64,000 bases of DNA from Paraburkholderia dinghuensis (GTDB lineage: Bacteria > Pseudomonadota > Gammaproteobacteria > Burkholderiales > Burkholderiaceae): positions 1-64,000 of the forward strand of contig NZ_RQIS01000021.1 in NCBI RefSeq assembly GCF_003837865.1, written 5' to 3'. The notes beneath the pieces were generated by a model. That model worked only from the letters and a program-made list of their open reading frames with translations, did not search any database and was not told the DNA's origin. Shown here piece after piece: positions 37,135-46,128 of this stretch (positions are counted from its first letter, which is position 1; each line of letters starts with the position of its first letter). Both the position numbers and the translations under genes were made by a program.

Positions 37135-37286
37135 CGCGGCTTCTCCTTCGTGGGACGGGCATCGAATGGATAACGCGCATTGTGCGCGTAATCGTGGCGC
37201 GGGTCCTGGAAAAAGCCGCGGCGATGCCGACGCGAACTGCGCGCCATGCGAGCGCGCGGCCACAAGTGATCGAGTGATCGAGCGAT

Positions 37287-38348
37287 TCAGTGCGAATGCC
37301 GGTGATGCACGTCCGGGAAATGCGCGTGACGATGCGTGATGGGCGCGTGATGATGCCGGTGCGTATGCGGCTCGGTGCCGTCCCAGTCGAAGTCGTGTTC
37401 GTGCTGATGGTGCTCGTCGTGGCGGTGGCGGTGCGTGTGGTCGAGCGGTTCGTGCGTGTGTTCGTGCTCGTGTCGCTCGCGGACGTGCAGCCACACGCCG
37501 AAGCCCATCAGCGCACCTGCGAGCCAGAACGTAGCCGCCGGGCGCTCAGGCCAAAGCAGAAATGAAAGCGTTACGCCGAACAGCGGCGCGACCGAAAAAT
37601 AGGCCCCCGTGCGCGCCGTTCCGAGATGGCGCAACGCCACCACGAAGAGCACGAGACTCACGCCATAGCCCGCGAAGCCCACGGCCATCGCACCGCCCAT
37701 CCTGCCTGCATCAGGCCAGTGCGCACCGAGCGCGAAAGCGATGGCGAGATTCACCGGGCCCGCAACGAGCCCCTTCAGGCACGCGATGACCATCGCGTCG
37801 TTAGTTGAGACCTTGCGGGTGAGGTTGTTATCGATGGCCCAGCACAGGCAAGCACCGGCTACGAGCAGCTCGCCGGGCGCCGCGCCCGCATGCGACGCCG
37901 GCCACGAAAGCAGCACCCCGCCCGCGACGATTGCGGCCATGCCGAGGAAGATCTGCGTATCGACGTTCTCGCGAAAGCACAGCCATGCGATCAACGCCGT
38001 GAACACGCCTTCGAGGTTGAGCAGCAGCGAACTGGCGGCAGCGGGGGCGGTGCTAAGGCCGAGCATCAGCAGGGCAGGTCCCGCTATGCCGCCCGCTGCG
38101 ATTGCGCCGAAGAGCCAGGGCAGTTCAGCGATCTTTAGCGGGTGTTCCGCATGGGGTTCGTTTGCCTTGCGGCGCGCATGCCGCACTGCGATGGCGACGG
38201 CAAGGCCGACGCCGCTGCCCAGATAAAAGAGGCCCGCCACCATGAAGGGCGGCAGCGTTCCGAGGAGGGCTTTCGCAAGAGGGGTCGTTGCGCCGAACAG
38301 CGCAGCGGCGAGCAGTGCCGTGAAGATGGCGTTCTGATGGAGTTTCAT
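37287..38348 (-). CDS. EamA/DMT-family transporter with His-rich C-terminal tail
   Basis: A 353-residue protein with ten TM helices in two EamA repeats (start AIFTALLAAALFGATTPLAK; second repeat from GELLVAGACLCWAIDNNLTR). After the last helix comes a cytosolic or periplasmic tail of about 61 residues (293-353) with 24 His, mixed with Asp and Glu. Such tails bind Ni, Zn, Co or Cu. The family exports or imports small metabolites; the tail suggests metal-linked control or a metal-ligand substrate. Single gene. Confidence 0.85.
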   Translation of the reverse strand: MKLHQNAIFTALLAAALFGATTPLAKALLGTLPPFMVAGLFYLGSGVGLAVAIAVRHARRKANEPHAEHPLKIAELPWLFGAIAAGGIAGPALLMLGLSTAPAAASSLLLNLEGVFTALIAWLCFRENVDTQIFLGMAAIVAGGVLLSWPASHAGAAPGELLVAGACLCWAIDNNLTRKVSTNDAMVIACLKGLVAGPVNLAIAFALGAHWPDAGRMGGAMAVGFAGYGVSLVLFVVALRHLGTARTGAYFSVAPLFGVTLSFLLWPERPAATFWLAGALMGFGVWLHVRERHEHEHTHEPLDHTHRHRHDEHHQHEHDFDWDGTEPHTHRHHHAPITHRHAHFPDVHHRHSH

Positions 38349-38460
38349 GGCTGCGGCGCAACGACGATCGATGAGCGTGATTTTATGCGCGCGCCGCCTG
38401 GATTCCCATACGCGATCGCTGAAGACGCAAGCGCCGCGGGTGTGGCGCTTATGGCGCTGA

Positions 38461-39096
38461 CTACTGGCGCATGAGCGCCATCACCGCTCCGAAACCCACG
38501 AACACACCGCCGGTCAACCGGTTGAACGCCTTGGCGACGCGGCGGCTCTTGAGTGTCGCGCCGATGCGCGTGCCGAATCCCGCGTAGACGAGATACCAGC
38601 TCACCTCGATGACGGCGAATGTCGCGACGAGGATGCCGAACTGCGGCAGCGTGGGCCGGCTCGCATCGATGAATTGCGGCAGCAGCGCGGCGGCGAACAG
38701 GATCGCCTTCGGATTGCTGCTCGCCACGAGGAAGCCATTGCGAAAGAGCGCGCCGGGGCGCCGCACGGGAGCCACGGTGGGCGATTGAGCTTCACGCGCA
38801 TCGGCGTGGGGTACAGGTGCGCTCCACGCCTTGATGCCGAGATAGACGAGGTAAGCCGCGCCGATCAGGCGCAGCGCGTTGAACATGGCGGGCCATGCCT
38901 GCAGGAACACGCCGAGTCCAGCAGCAGAAACCGAAAGCATCAGGACGAGTGCGGACAGGCAGCCGGCCATGCTGGCGCCGGTGCGGCGCAGACCGTATTG
39001 CGCGCCATGCGACATGATGAGCAGCATGTTGGGACCAGGGATAGCGGATACGACGAATACGGTGGCGAGAAAGAGCCACCAGATATGCAGACTCAT
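38461..39096 (-). CDS. LysE/RhtB family amino-acid exporter
   Basis: A 211-residue inner-membrane protein with about six helices. The opening IWWLFLATVFVVSAIPGPNM and the GLRRTGASMAGCLSALVLML segment are typical of the RhtB/LysE group. LFRNGFLVASSNPKAILFAA in the middle matches the conserved NPK motif. It should export an amino acid such as threonine or homoserine lactone-type solutes. About 80 bp upstream on the same strand sits a terminator-like hairpin that could control it. Confidence 0.88.
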   Translation of the reverse strand: MSLHIWWLFLATVFVVSAIPGPNMLLIMSHGAQYGLRRTGASMAGCLSALVLMLSVSAAGLGVFLQAWPAMFNALRLIGAAYLVYLGIKAWSAPVPHADAREAQSPTVAPVRRPGALFRNGFLVASSNPKAILFAAALLPQFIDASRPTLPQFGILVATFAVIEVSWYLVYAGFGTRIGATLKSRRVAKAFNRLTGGVFVGFGAVMALMRQ

Positions 39097-39170
39097 GACG
39101 ACGACGGGCGAAAGGTGAACCGGGAGTGAGGATTATGCCAGCGTGCTGGCGGACTGCCCGTCGGCGCGGA

Positions 39171-39200
39171 CAAGAAAAAAGCCCGCAACGCGGCGGGCTT
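39171..39200 (-). terminator. Intrinsic terminator upstream of the LysE-type gene
   Basis: AAGCCCGC (39179-39186) and GCGGGCTT (39193-39200) with loop AACGCG; the minus-strand RNA continues TTTTTTCTTG. No minus-strand gene ends nearby. It therefore either attenuates the LysE-type gene that starts at 39096 or ends a small RNA made from 39200-39300. Confidence 0.65.
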
Positions 39201-39455
39201 GAACCATGCCAGAGGACATGGAGGAAACGTGATCGTGTCTAGTCTAGCGATTGGTGCGCCGCAGCAATTGCGAATCGGCGAAATAGTTAAAGATTGTCAA
39301 TTGCAGTGGAATCAGATTGATCCGTCAGATTCGGGCGCACAGAATGGAACGACACGCGTGCCTGCGAAAGGCGCGCGGCCAGTGGCTGGCGGCTCGCGTG
39401 CAGTCCGCGCGCAGGCGCTTTTCGACGCGATGGCGGGTGAGAACTGGAGGGTCGT

Positions 39456-39677
39456 ATGGGCATTCTGGACAAGGTGGGCGAGATTGCAGGTGCAGTGGTC
39501 GCGGTCGAAGCGACGGACAAGGTGGATCCGAATGCAGGCTTCCTGACCAAGGCAGCCGCGGCCGTCGCGGGCTACGAAGGCGCGGAGAAACTGGAAGAGG
39601 TGGTCGAAAAGAAAGAGGATGAGAAGAAGGAAGACGACAGCGCCCAGCAGGCCGGTAGTTCCGATTCGCAGACGTGA
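39456..39677 (+). CDS. Small acidic protein, unknown function
   Basis: A 73-residue protein: GILDKVGEIAGAVVAVEATD, an Ala-rich helix, then an acidic-basic tail with EKKEDEKKEDD. GGAGG lies seven bases before the ATG, and a strong terminator follows. That context supports a real gene. No family recognised. Confidence 0.65.
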   Translation: MGILDKVGEIAGAVVAVEATDKVDPNAGFLTKAAAAVAGYEGAEKLEEVVEKKEDEKKEDDSAQQAGSSDSQT

Positions 39678-39737
39678 TCCTCTTCGCCGGGGCAGCGCGG
39701 GCGTCGCGCGCCTCGCGTGCCGAGCGGTCAAGAACGA

Positions 39738-39766
39738 AAGCCGCGGTTGAGCAACCGCGGCTTTTT
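39738..39766 (+). terminator. Intrinsic terminator after the small acidic protein gene
   Basis: AGCCGCGGTTG and CAACCGCGGCT form an 11-bp stem followed by TTTTTCATTTT, about 60 bases after the stop at 39677. Confidence 0.82.
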
Positions 39767-39856
39767 CATTTTCCGTTCACGATGGCGTAGCCCGCCGCGC
39801 GGTGCGAAGAGCGATAAGCGTGATAAGCGCGATCGCACCGCGGAACTTCGGCAAAC

Positions 39857-41155
39857 TTATCGCTCAGCAGGCTCACTGCTCCACGACTCAGTCTTCTGCG
39901 TGTTGCCCGCCACCGAATACATTGCTTTGGTTTTGCGGGTCTGCAAGAACGCCTCAAGTGTTTCGCCGCGCATCGCCGCGTAGATGTGGAGGTTCGATAC
40001 GCCTACCACCGCGCCTAGTTTCTCGAGCATGAAGAAGATCACGCCGTAGTGGATGAGGCCGCGCCAGTCGCGCCGTCGCACAAGATCCTTTTCCTCGTCG
40101 GTCAGACCCGCCGCCTCGAACGAACGCTCGGGGTCCTCCAGGAATGCGCGTCGATGAGCCTCGTCGATCATCGCGTGCAGGTACTTGTTCAGCCGATACG
40201 CCTTGACGCTTGCCGCGAGATCGAACGGGTACGTGCCGCTCAGCTTCTCCGCGCCGACGAGTTGTTGCGCCATATGCGCGCGATGGCGTTCGTGCGCGGC
40301 GCCCGGCAGCGGCGCGGCGGTATTTTCCAGCACGAGCGTACCGATGCCCGTCATCGACGGCAGATAGTAGCCGCTATGCACCTTCTTCACGTTGCCCGCA
40401 AGCGCACCGCGCATGATGAGCCACATGATGACCTCGGCGCCTTCGAGTCCGCCCAGTTCGGCGAATTCGGCATGCGTCATCTGCGCAAGGGCTTCGGGGT
40501 CGTTCGTGAGCGCGTCCATGAACTGATGGTCCCACGGGGTATTGTTGAAGCCCGCGCGTTCGCCGTGCACTTGATGCGAGAGTCCGCCTGTCGACATCAC
40601 GACCACGCGAATATCTTCAGGATAACTTTCGATTGCGCGGCGCAGCGCCTGACCGATGCGGTAGCAGCGTCGCGCGGTTGGAATCGGAAACTGCAGCACG
40701 CCGACCTGCAGTGGCACGACGCGCGTCGGCCAGCCCTGTTCGTCGCGATCGATGAGCGCGGAAATCGGGGAGAAAAAGCCGTGATCGAGCGGCTTGTCCT
40801 GGAAGAACGACATATCGAATTCGTCGGCGGACAGACTCATGCCGATGTGGCGCGCGAGTTGCGCGTTACCCTTGATGGCAGGCAGGTCGCGCGCGCCGCC
40901 GCCTTCGTCGGCTACGCCGTACTCATCGCCGATGCCGAGCGCAAACGCCGAGTAGTGGTCGAAGAAGAACGACGTCACGTGATCGTTGTAGACGTAGACG
41001 ATCACGTCGGGTTTTTGCTCGCGCAGCCAGCGCTTGACGGGTTCGAAGGTCTCGAAGATCGGCGCCCAGGCCGGATCGTTCTGCTTGTGCGCATCGAGCG
41101 CGAAACCAATCGTGGGGGTGTGCGAAACGGCGATGCCGCCGACGAGTGTGGCCAC
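39857..41155 (-). CDS. galA: Gallate dioxygenase (type II extradiol, LigAB fusion)
   Basis: A 432-residue ring-cleaving enzyme that converts gallate plus O2 to 4-oxalomesaconate. The N-terminal LigB-like domain carries His12 in AVSHTPTIGF and His59 in YVYNDHVTSFF as Fe(II) ligands, with the third ligand a Glu in GGLEGAE (238-241) and the acid-base region LDHGFFSP (about 125). A LigA-like domain (NLHIYAAMRGETLEAFL) is fused at the C-terminus, as in GalA/DesB. The GTG at 41155 is the start: AAGGAGGA lies just upstream, and the family begins at GGIAVSHTP. It is divergent from a LysR gene. Confidence 0.9.
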   Translation of the reverse strand: MATLVGGIAVSHTPTIGFALDAHKQNDPAWAPIFETFEPVKRWLREQKPDVIVYVYNDHVTSFFFDHYSAFALGIGDEYGVADEGGGARDLPAIKGNAQLARHIGMSLSADEFDMSFFQDKPLDHGFFSPISALIDRDEQGWPTRVVPLQVGVLQFPIPTARRCYRIGQALRRAIESYPEDIRVVVMSTGGLSHQVHGERAGFNNTPWDHQFMDALTNDPEALAQMTHAEFAELGGLEGAEVIMWLIMRGALAGNVKKVHSGYYLPSMTGIGTLVLENTAAPLPGAAHERHRAHMAQQLVGAEKLSGTYPFDLAASVKAYRLNKYLHAMIDEAHRRAFLEDPERSFEAAGLTDEEKDLVRRRDWRGLIHYGVIFFMLEKLGAVVGVSNLHIYAAMRGETLEAFLQTRKTKAMYSVAGNTQKTESWSSEPAER

Positions 41156-41246
41156 GAGTCTCCTCCTTGGGCGATTAAACGATGTGTTTCGCGCTAATTT
41201 AATCTTCACGAAAGATCATGTAAATTGACTTCTTTTGGAAAAATCA

Positions 41247-41261
41247 ATAACTTGAGGTTAT
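41247..41261. promoter_or_regulatory. LysR-type box between galA and its divergent regulator
   Basis: ATAAC-TTGAG-GTTAT, a perfect 5-bp inverted repeat with T-N11-A geometry, ending within the regulator's start codon (41260). Binding here would repress the regulator and could activate galA, about 95 bp away. Confidence 0.5.
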
Positions 41262-42261
41262 GGAAAAGCCGAAGCCGACCGCATTGTCGAACCGTCAACG
41301 TCCGGCTGCGACGAAAGATGACCCGCCACTGAACGATCTGCGTGCCCAGGTCCGGGATCGGCTGCGGCTGCGGCACCTGAACTGCATCGTCGCGATTGCG
41401 CAGGAGCGCACGCTTGCGCGCGCAGCCGAGCGTCTGCATCTGAGTCAGCCGGCGATCTCGAAGACACTCGCCGAGCTTGAGCAGTGGGCGGGCGCACGCC
41501 TCGTCGAACGGGGCCGCAACGGCGCGGCACTCACGGTCGCCGGCGAGCATTTCCTGCGTTATGCGCTCGACGTGCAGCGCGCTGTCGATGCGTCCGCCGC
41601 TGCACTGGCGCGCGAGGACGCGCACCACTCGCTGGCGGTCCGCGTCGGCGCGCTTCCCACCGTCCAGACGGCGGTGCTGCCGAAGGCCATCGTGAGTATG
41701 AAGACGCTTATGCCGGGCGTCGGCGTCCGGATTCAGGTGGCCTCGAACGCCGAATTGCTCGGTGCGCTCAAGGCAGGCGACCTCGATCTCGTCGTCGGGC
41801 GCATGGCTGAACCGTCGGCCATGAAGGGCATTTCGTTCGAGTATCTGTACACCGAGTCACTGACCATGGTGGCGCGGGCCGGTCACCCGCTCACCGAATC
41901 CGGCGCGAGGCCGACGCTCGAAGACGTGCTCGATTACCCGCTCGTGATCGCGGGCGTCGACACAGCGCCGCGTCACCACACGGAGGCCTTCTTCGAATCG
42001 CGTGGGCTGGTGTTGCCGCAGGGGTGTGTCGAGACGCAGTCGTCGCCGGTTGCGCGGCTCGTGGTGGGGGCGTCCGACGCGATATGGATCGTGCCGGAGC
42101 GCGTCGCGCAGGACGATCTCGACGCGGGCGCGCTCGCGCTTGTCAGCGTTCCCGCACCGAGGGGTGTCGAGCAGATTGGAATCCTGCGTCGCAGCCAGGA
42201 TACGCTTTCCGATGCGACTGGCACCTTCGCGGAACAACTGCGGCGGTTCGCATCGTCGTAA
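41260..42261 (+). CDS. LysR-family regulator, PcaQ/GalR-like
   Basis: A 333-residue regulator. After about 35 extra N-terminal residues comes the HTH LRLRHLNCIVAIAQERTLAR followed by LHLSQPAISKTLAELE, typical of the PcaQ/GbpR/GalR subgroup. The effector domain starts near VRVGALPTVQTAVLPKAI. Divergent placement 104 bp from galA makes it the likely activator of gallate dioxygenase, responding to gallate or a product. A LysR box overlaps its start, suggesting autoregulation. Confidence 0.87.
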   Translation: MEKPKPTALSNRQRPAATKDDPPLNDLRAQVRDRLRLRHLNCIVAIAQERTLARAAERLHLSQPAISKTLAELEQWAGARLVERGRNGAALTVAGEHFLRYALDVQRAVDASAAALAREDAHHSLAVRVGALPTVQTAVLPKAIVSMKTLMPGVGVRIQVASNAELLGALKAGDLDLVVGRMAEPSAMKGISFEYLYTESLTMVARAGHPLTESGARPTLEDVLDYPLVIAGVDTAPRHHTEAFFESRGLVLPQGCVETQSSPVARLVVGASDAIWIVPERVAQDDLDAGALALVSVPAPRGVEQIGILRRSQDTLSDATGTFAEQLRRFASS

Positions 42262-42339
42262 CGCGACGATTCACGCAAAACGCTCGCGGTGCGTCTACGT
42301 TCCGCGCACCGCCGCTTGCACGCGCCCGCCGTGCGGGCA

Positions 42340-42849
42340 TCAGGTCCCCCGGGCGGCAGTGTTCCATCCCGATTCGACGAAGACGCGGCACAGCGCTTCC
42401 ATGCCCTTTGCGTCTTCGTCGTCGAAGCGGGCGAGTTGCGGGCTGTCCACGTCCCAGACGCCGATCAGCGCGCCATCCGGCGCGATGAGGGGCACGACGA
42501 TCTCCGATTGCGAAGCCGAATCGCACGCGATATGGCCAGCGAACGCGTGCACGTCACGGACGACCTGCGTTTCGCGCGTCTGCGCGGCGGTGCCGCACAC
42601 GCCTTTGCCGATTCCAATCCGCACGCATGCCGGTTTGCCCTGGAAGGGGCCGACGACCAGTTCCTTGCCGTCGAAGAAATAGAAGCCGGCCCAGTTGAGC
42701 CCTTCGAGCGAGTTGAATACGAGCGACGAGAAATTCGCCGCGTTGGCGACGGTATTGGACTCGCCTTCGAGCATCGCGCGCGCCTGGGCGGCGAGCGTTT
42801 CATAGAGATCGGCCTTGACGGCCGGGAGCGTGCTGGCGGGCGAAAACAT
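42340..42849 (-). CDS. msrC: Free methionine-(R)-sulfoxide reductase (GAF domain)
   Basis: A 169-residue single GAF-domain enzyme that reduces free Met-R-sulfoxide. All three family cysteines are present, Cys75 and Cys85 in KPACVRIGIGKGVCGTAA and Cys109 in GHIACDSASQSE, with the same 10 and 24 residue spacings as the E. coli enzyme. The ending FVESGW is also conserved. The ATG at 42849 is preferred over one 63 bases upstream that precedes unrelated sequence. Single gene. Confidence 0.9.
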   Translation of the reverse strand: MFSPASTLPAVKADLYETLAAQARAMLEGESNTVANAANFSSLVFNSLEGLNWAGFYFFDGKELVVGPFQGKPACVRIGIGKGVCGTAAQTRETQVVRDVHAFAGHIACDSASQSEIVVPLIAPDGALIGVWDVDSPQLARFDDEDAKGMEALCRVFVESGWNTAARGT

Positions 42850-43109
42850 GGAAAGGTACCGGGTTATGGGCGATGCACCGACATCGCGCCGAGTGCACAG
42901 TTTAGGCGGCATCGGGCGCGAATGCCGAAAGCCCGGTCGGCGTCATGGAAGTCATGGACGCAGGCCGATTGTCCACGTTTCGTGCGGAACGGCACAACGC
43001 TCGCGGAGTTTGTTTCCACGGTATTTTCAGGCATGCTGGCGCTCACGAAGCGCGGATCAATGCCGATCCGCGCCAGCAAGCCAGCAATAGGGACAATGGG
43101 GAACGAAAC

Positions 43110-44201
43110 ATGAGCAAGACATTCCGGGTCGCTGCCATCGCAGGCGACGGCATTGGTCAGGAGGTGATGCCGGAGGGCGTGCGTGTGGTGCAGGCGGCGG
43201 CGAAGCAATTCGGTCTGTCGATCGAATTCACGCACTTCGACTGGGCCAGCTGCGATTACTACCTCGAGCACGGCAAGATGATGCCCGACGACTGGTTCGC
43301 CACGCTCAAGGGCTTCGACGCGATCTATTTCGGCGCGGTGGGCTGGCCCGACAAGGTGCCCGACCACATTTCGCTGTGGGGCTCGCTACTCAGATTCCGC
43401 CGTGAGTTCGACCAGTACGTGAACCTGCGACCTGTGCGTCTGTTGCCCGGCGTGCCGTGCCCGCTCGCGAACCGCAAGCCCGGCGACATCGATTTCCTCG
43501 TCGTGCGCGAGAACACCGAGGGCGAATACAGCTCGGTGGGCGGCAAGATGTTCGAAGGCACCGACCGCGAGTTCGTGTTGCAGGAGTCGGTGTTCACGCG
43601 TCACGGCGTGGATCGCATCCTGAAGTACGCGTTCGACCTTGCAAACAAGCGCGAGCGCAAAAAGCTCACGGCTGCGACGAAGTCGAACGGCATCTCGATC
43701 AGCATGCCGTACTGGGACGAGCGCGTCGCCGCGATGGGCGAACAGTTTCCGGACGTGACGTGGGACAAGCAGCACATCGACATTCTTTCAGCGCGCTTCG
43801 TCCTGCAGCCGGACCGCTTCGACGTGGTCGTGGCCTCGAACCTGTTCGGCGACATCCTCTCCGATCTCGGTCCTGCGTGCACGGGTACGATCGGCCTTGC
43901 GGCGTCGGCGAACCTGAATCCGGAGCGAAAATTCCCGTCGCTGTTCGAGCCGGTGCACGGTTCCGCACCCGACATCTTCGGCAAGAAGATCGCCAATCCG
44001 GTCGCCATGATCTGGTCCGGCGCGATGATGCTGGATTACCTCGGTAACGGCGACGCGCGTTTTACGCAGGCACACGACGCGATCATGCGCGCTATCGAAA
44101 AGGTACTGGTCGAAGGGCCGCGCACGCCCGACATGGGTGGAACGGCAAACACGGCGGCCGTGGGTGAGGCTGTTGCCGCTGCGCTTGAGGCGGCAGCGTA
44201 A
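43110..44201 (+). CDS. ttuC: Tartrate dehydrogenase/decarboxylase (D-malate dehydrogenase family)
   Basis: A 363-residue beta-decarboxylating dehydrogenase. It starts FRVAAIAGDGIGQEVMPEGV. The substrate loop LLRFRREFDQYVNLRPVRL and VVRENTEGEYSSVGG, the metal-site GDILSDLGPACTGTIGLA and the NAD-site HGSAPDIFGKKIANP match tartrate/malate dehydrogenases rather than LeuB, Icd or HicDH. GGGGAA precedes the ATG at 43110. It oxidises tartrate or decarboxylates D-malate with NAD. No tartrate transporter or LysR partner is adjacent. Confidence 0.87.
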   Translation: MSKTFRVAAIAGDGIGQEVMPEGVRVVQAAAKQFGLSIEFTHFDWASCDYYLEHGKMMPDDWFATLKGFDAIYFGAVGWPDKVPDHISLWGSLLRFRREFDQYVNLRPVRLLPGVPCPLANRKPGDIDFLVVRENTEGEYSSVGGKMFEGTDREFVLQESVFTRHGVDRILKYAFDLANKRERKKLTAATKSNGISISMPYWDERVAAMGEQFPDVTWDKQHIDILSARFVLQPDRFDVVVASNLFGDILSDLGPACTGTIGLAASANLNPERKFPSLFEPVHGSAPDIFGKKIANPVAMIWSGAMMLDYLGNGDARFTQAHDAIMRAIEKVLVEGPRTPDMGGTANTAAVGEAVAAALEAAA

Positions 44202-44246
44202 GAGGGGGCCGCGAGGCGCGTCGCGATGGGGGTGTGAGCGGTGGGC

Positions 44247-44507
44247 TCAGTCGGTGTCAGTGCCTTCGAGTTCCTTGCGTTCGCGGCGTGCTTCGTTACC
44301 GCGCCGCGCGCGCATGCGCTGGCGTGACAGCACCGTGATGACCTCGCTAGTGCTGGCATGAGCGGGAATCTCGTTGCGGATCACGTTGGCCAGCATCGGC
44401 AGGCCTTTGCGATGGCGCTGCAACGCCCGCGCGATGGCGGTACGGCAGGCCTGACCGTGACAATCCCATTCGTCACGAACTTTTCCGCAGTAACGGCATT
44501 TGTCCAT
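44247..44507 (-). CDS. Small Cys-rich (zinc-ribbon-like) protein
   Basis: An 86-residue protein. It begins MDKCRYCGKVRDEWDCHGQA with cysteines at 4, 7, 16 and 21, a compact possible zinc site. A basic helical region (AIARALQRHRKGL, RQRMRARRGNEARRERKEL) follows and could bind nucleic acid. A longer in-frame ORF to 44651 exists but the extension looks non-coding. There is no good ribosome-binding site. Function unknown. Confidence 0.55.
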   Translation of the reverse strand: MDKCRYCGKVRDEWDCHGQACRTAIARALQRHRKGLPMLANVIRNEIPAHASTSEVITVLSRQRMRARRGNEARRERKELEGTDTD

Positions 44508-44735
44508 CGGAGAAGTGTAACCGCAAACGGAACCCGTATTCAGGGCGTGACCGCACGCGGGAATGCCGCTTTCCCGGTGACGGCGGGCTGGCAGGATCGC
44601 TTGATACGCCAAATGGTCAGGGCTGATGGCCGGGGGCGTTGTAGTGGTCATCGCTCGCCGGTCCGTCGACCTGGCGGCTAACCGTGACGCTCAGCGAATT
44701 TGCGCGCGTGATGCCACGCGACGTGGCCTCCGTCG

Positions 44736-45458
44736 TTACGCCGACGTCGACGATCCATCAAGCGAAATTCCCAGCTCCGACGCCATCCGCTCGACCAGCG
44801 CGCGCAACCGGACCACCTCGTCACTCAACCGATCGTGCTCGCTCTTCAGCGCGTCGAATTGCGCGAGCGAGACGCCGTCCTGGGCACTCTCGTAGGCGCG
44901 TTCAGCGGCATTGCCCGCTGCAACGCTCACATCGACTTCACCGCACAACAGATGCATCCAGCGATGCTCGCGCTCGCCCGGCGAGCGCGGCAGCTTCACG
45001 ACGAGCGGCGGTTCGCGGCCGGCGAGTTCGCTGAGGAACGCCTCGACCGACGAAACGTCCGCGAAACCATGCAGACGCGCGGAATTCAGCCGCAATTCCG
45101 CGGCGGTCTGGGCGCCGCGCAGCAGGATTACGGTGAGCAGCGCGACCGCCTGGCTCGGAATGCCGAGCACCCGGTTCAGGTTGTGCTCGAAGCGCGGCAC
45201 ACGGCTGCTGCTGCCCTCGAATACGAGACTCAGATGCTTGAGGCTCTCGATCGCGCCAAGCACCTCGGTTTCGGTGGCGTTCATCACCGGCGTGCGCGCG
45301 GTCTTCTGATTGCAGCCCGATGTCAGGGCGTTCAGCGAAAGCGGATACGTATCCGGAACCGTATGTTGCTTCTCGACCAGCACGCCGACGATGCGCGCTT
45401 CCAGTTGCGTGAGCGCCCGGATCGGGCGCGGCGAGGAACTATCGGCAGGAGAATTCAT
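44736..45458 (-). CDS. YceH family protein (DUF480)
   Basis: A 240-residue protein with the YceH/DUF480 double winged-helix pattern: LTQLEARIVGVLVEKQHTVP, YPLSLNALTSGCNQKTARTP and AELRLNSARLHGF. The C-terminal 35 residues form a predicted coiled coil (FDALKSEHDRLSDEVVRLRA). Function is not established; the fold suggests DNA binding. The ATG at 45458 is chosen because an upstream extension lacks family sequence. Confidence 0.88.
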   Translation of the reverse strand: MNSPADSSSPRPIRALTQLEARIVGVLVEKQHTVPDTYPLSLNALTSGCNQKTARTPVMNATETEVLGAIESLKHLSLVFEGSSSRVPRFEHNLNRVLGIPSQAVALLTVILLRGAQTAAELRLNSARLHGFADVSSVEAFLSELAGREPPLVVKLPRSPGEREHRWMHLLCGEVDVSVAAGNAAERAYESAQDGVSLAQFDALKSEHDRLSDEVVRLRALVERMASELGISLDGSSTSA

Positions 45459-45651
45459 GAGGAGTTTCGGCTTCGGGAGATCGAACGTGGGGCTCGATGA
45501 TACTCGCGTCGAGCGCGTGTATCGAACATTGCGATCGTGACAGGTTTGAAGAATGTCCATCACAATGACGCCTCCAGACCGGATCGGTGTGCAGTCAGGC
45601 GTCGCACCCCCGCAGTCCGGGTTCAACGCATCGTTCTCACAGGAATCTGCG

Positions 45652-46128
45652 ATGGCACAGGGTCAGCACAAGTACCACGTCACGGTGGAGTGGACGGGCA
45701 ACAAGGGCAGCGGCACATCGGGATACCGCGACTACGGCCGCGATCACGTCATTCGTGCCGGCGCCAAACCGGACATTCCGGGCTCATCGGACCCGGCGTT
45801 TCGCGGCGATGCGGCACGCTGGAATCCCGAGGACCTGGTGGTGGCGTCGGCATCGGCGTGTCACAAGCTGTGGTATCTGCACCTGTGCGCCGAGGCGGGC
45901 ATTTGCGTCGTGGCGTATGTCGACGAGGCCGAAGGCACCATGCAGGACGGCCCGGACGCGGGGCGGTTTACGGAAATTATCCTGCGCCCGCGCGTCACGA
46001 TTCGTTCCGGCGACGACCGCGCCCTCGCCGAACGGCTGCACCATACCGCCCACGAGCAATGCTTCGTGGCGAACTCGCTGAACTTCCCCATTCGTTGTGA
46101 GCCTGCGTTCGAGTTTGCCGCAGCGTAG
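45652..46128 (+). CDS. OsmC-family peroxiredoxin-like protein
   Basis: A 158-residue OsmC-fold protein that would reduce organic hydroperoxides with a Cys pair. Cys70 in VVASASACHKLW is the expected peroxidatic residue and Cys137 in TAHEQCFVANS the resolving one. AGGAA precedes the ATG at 45652; an upstream in-frame ATG adds non-family sequence. It is divergent from the YceH gene. Confidence 0.87.
   Translation: MAQGQHKYHVTVEWTGNKGSGTSGYRDYGRDHVIRAGAKPDIPGSSDPAFRGDAARWNPEDLVVASASACHKLWYLHLCAEAGICVVAYVDEAEGTMQDGPDAGRFTEIILRPRVTIRSGDDRALAERLHHTAHEQCFVANSLNFPIRCEPAFEFAAA

Noticed and set aside
36748..37494. Long N-terminal extension of the SRPBCC protein
   Set aside because: The extra 120 residues are Ala/Arg/His/Pro low-complexity sequence and a strong ribosome-binding site lies at the internal ATG at 37134.
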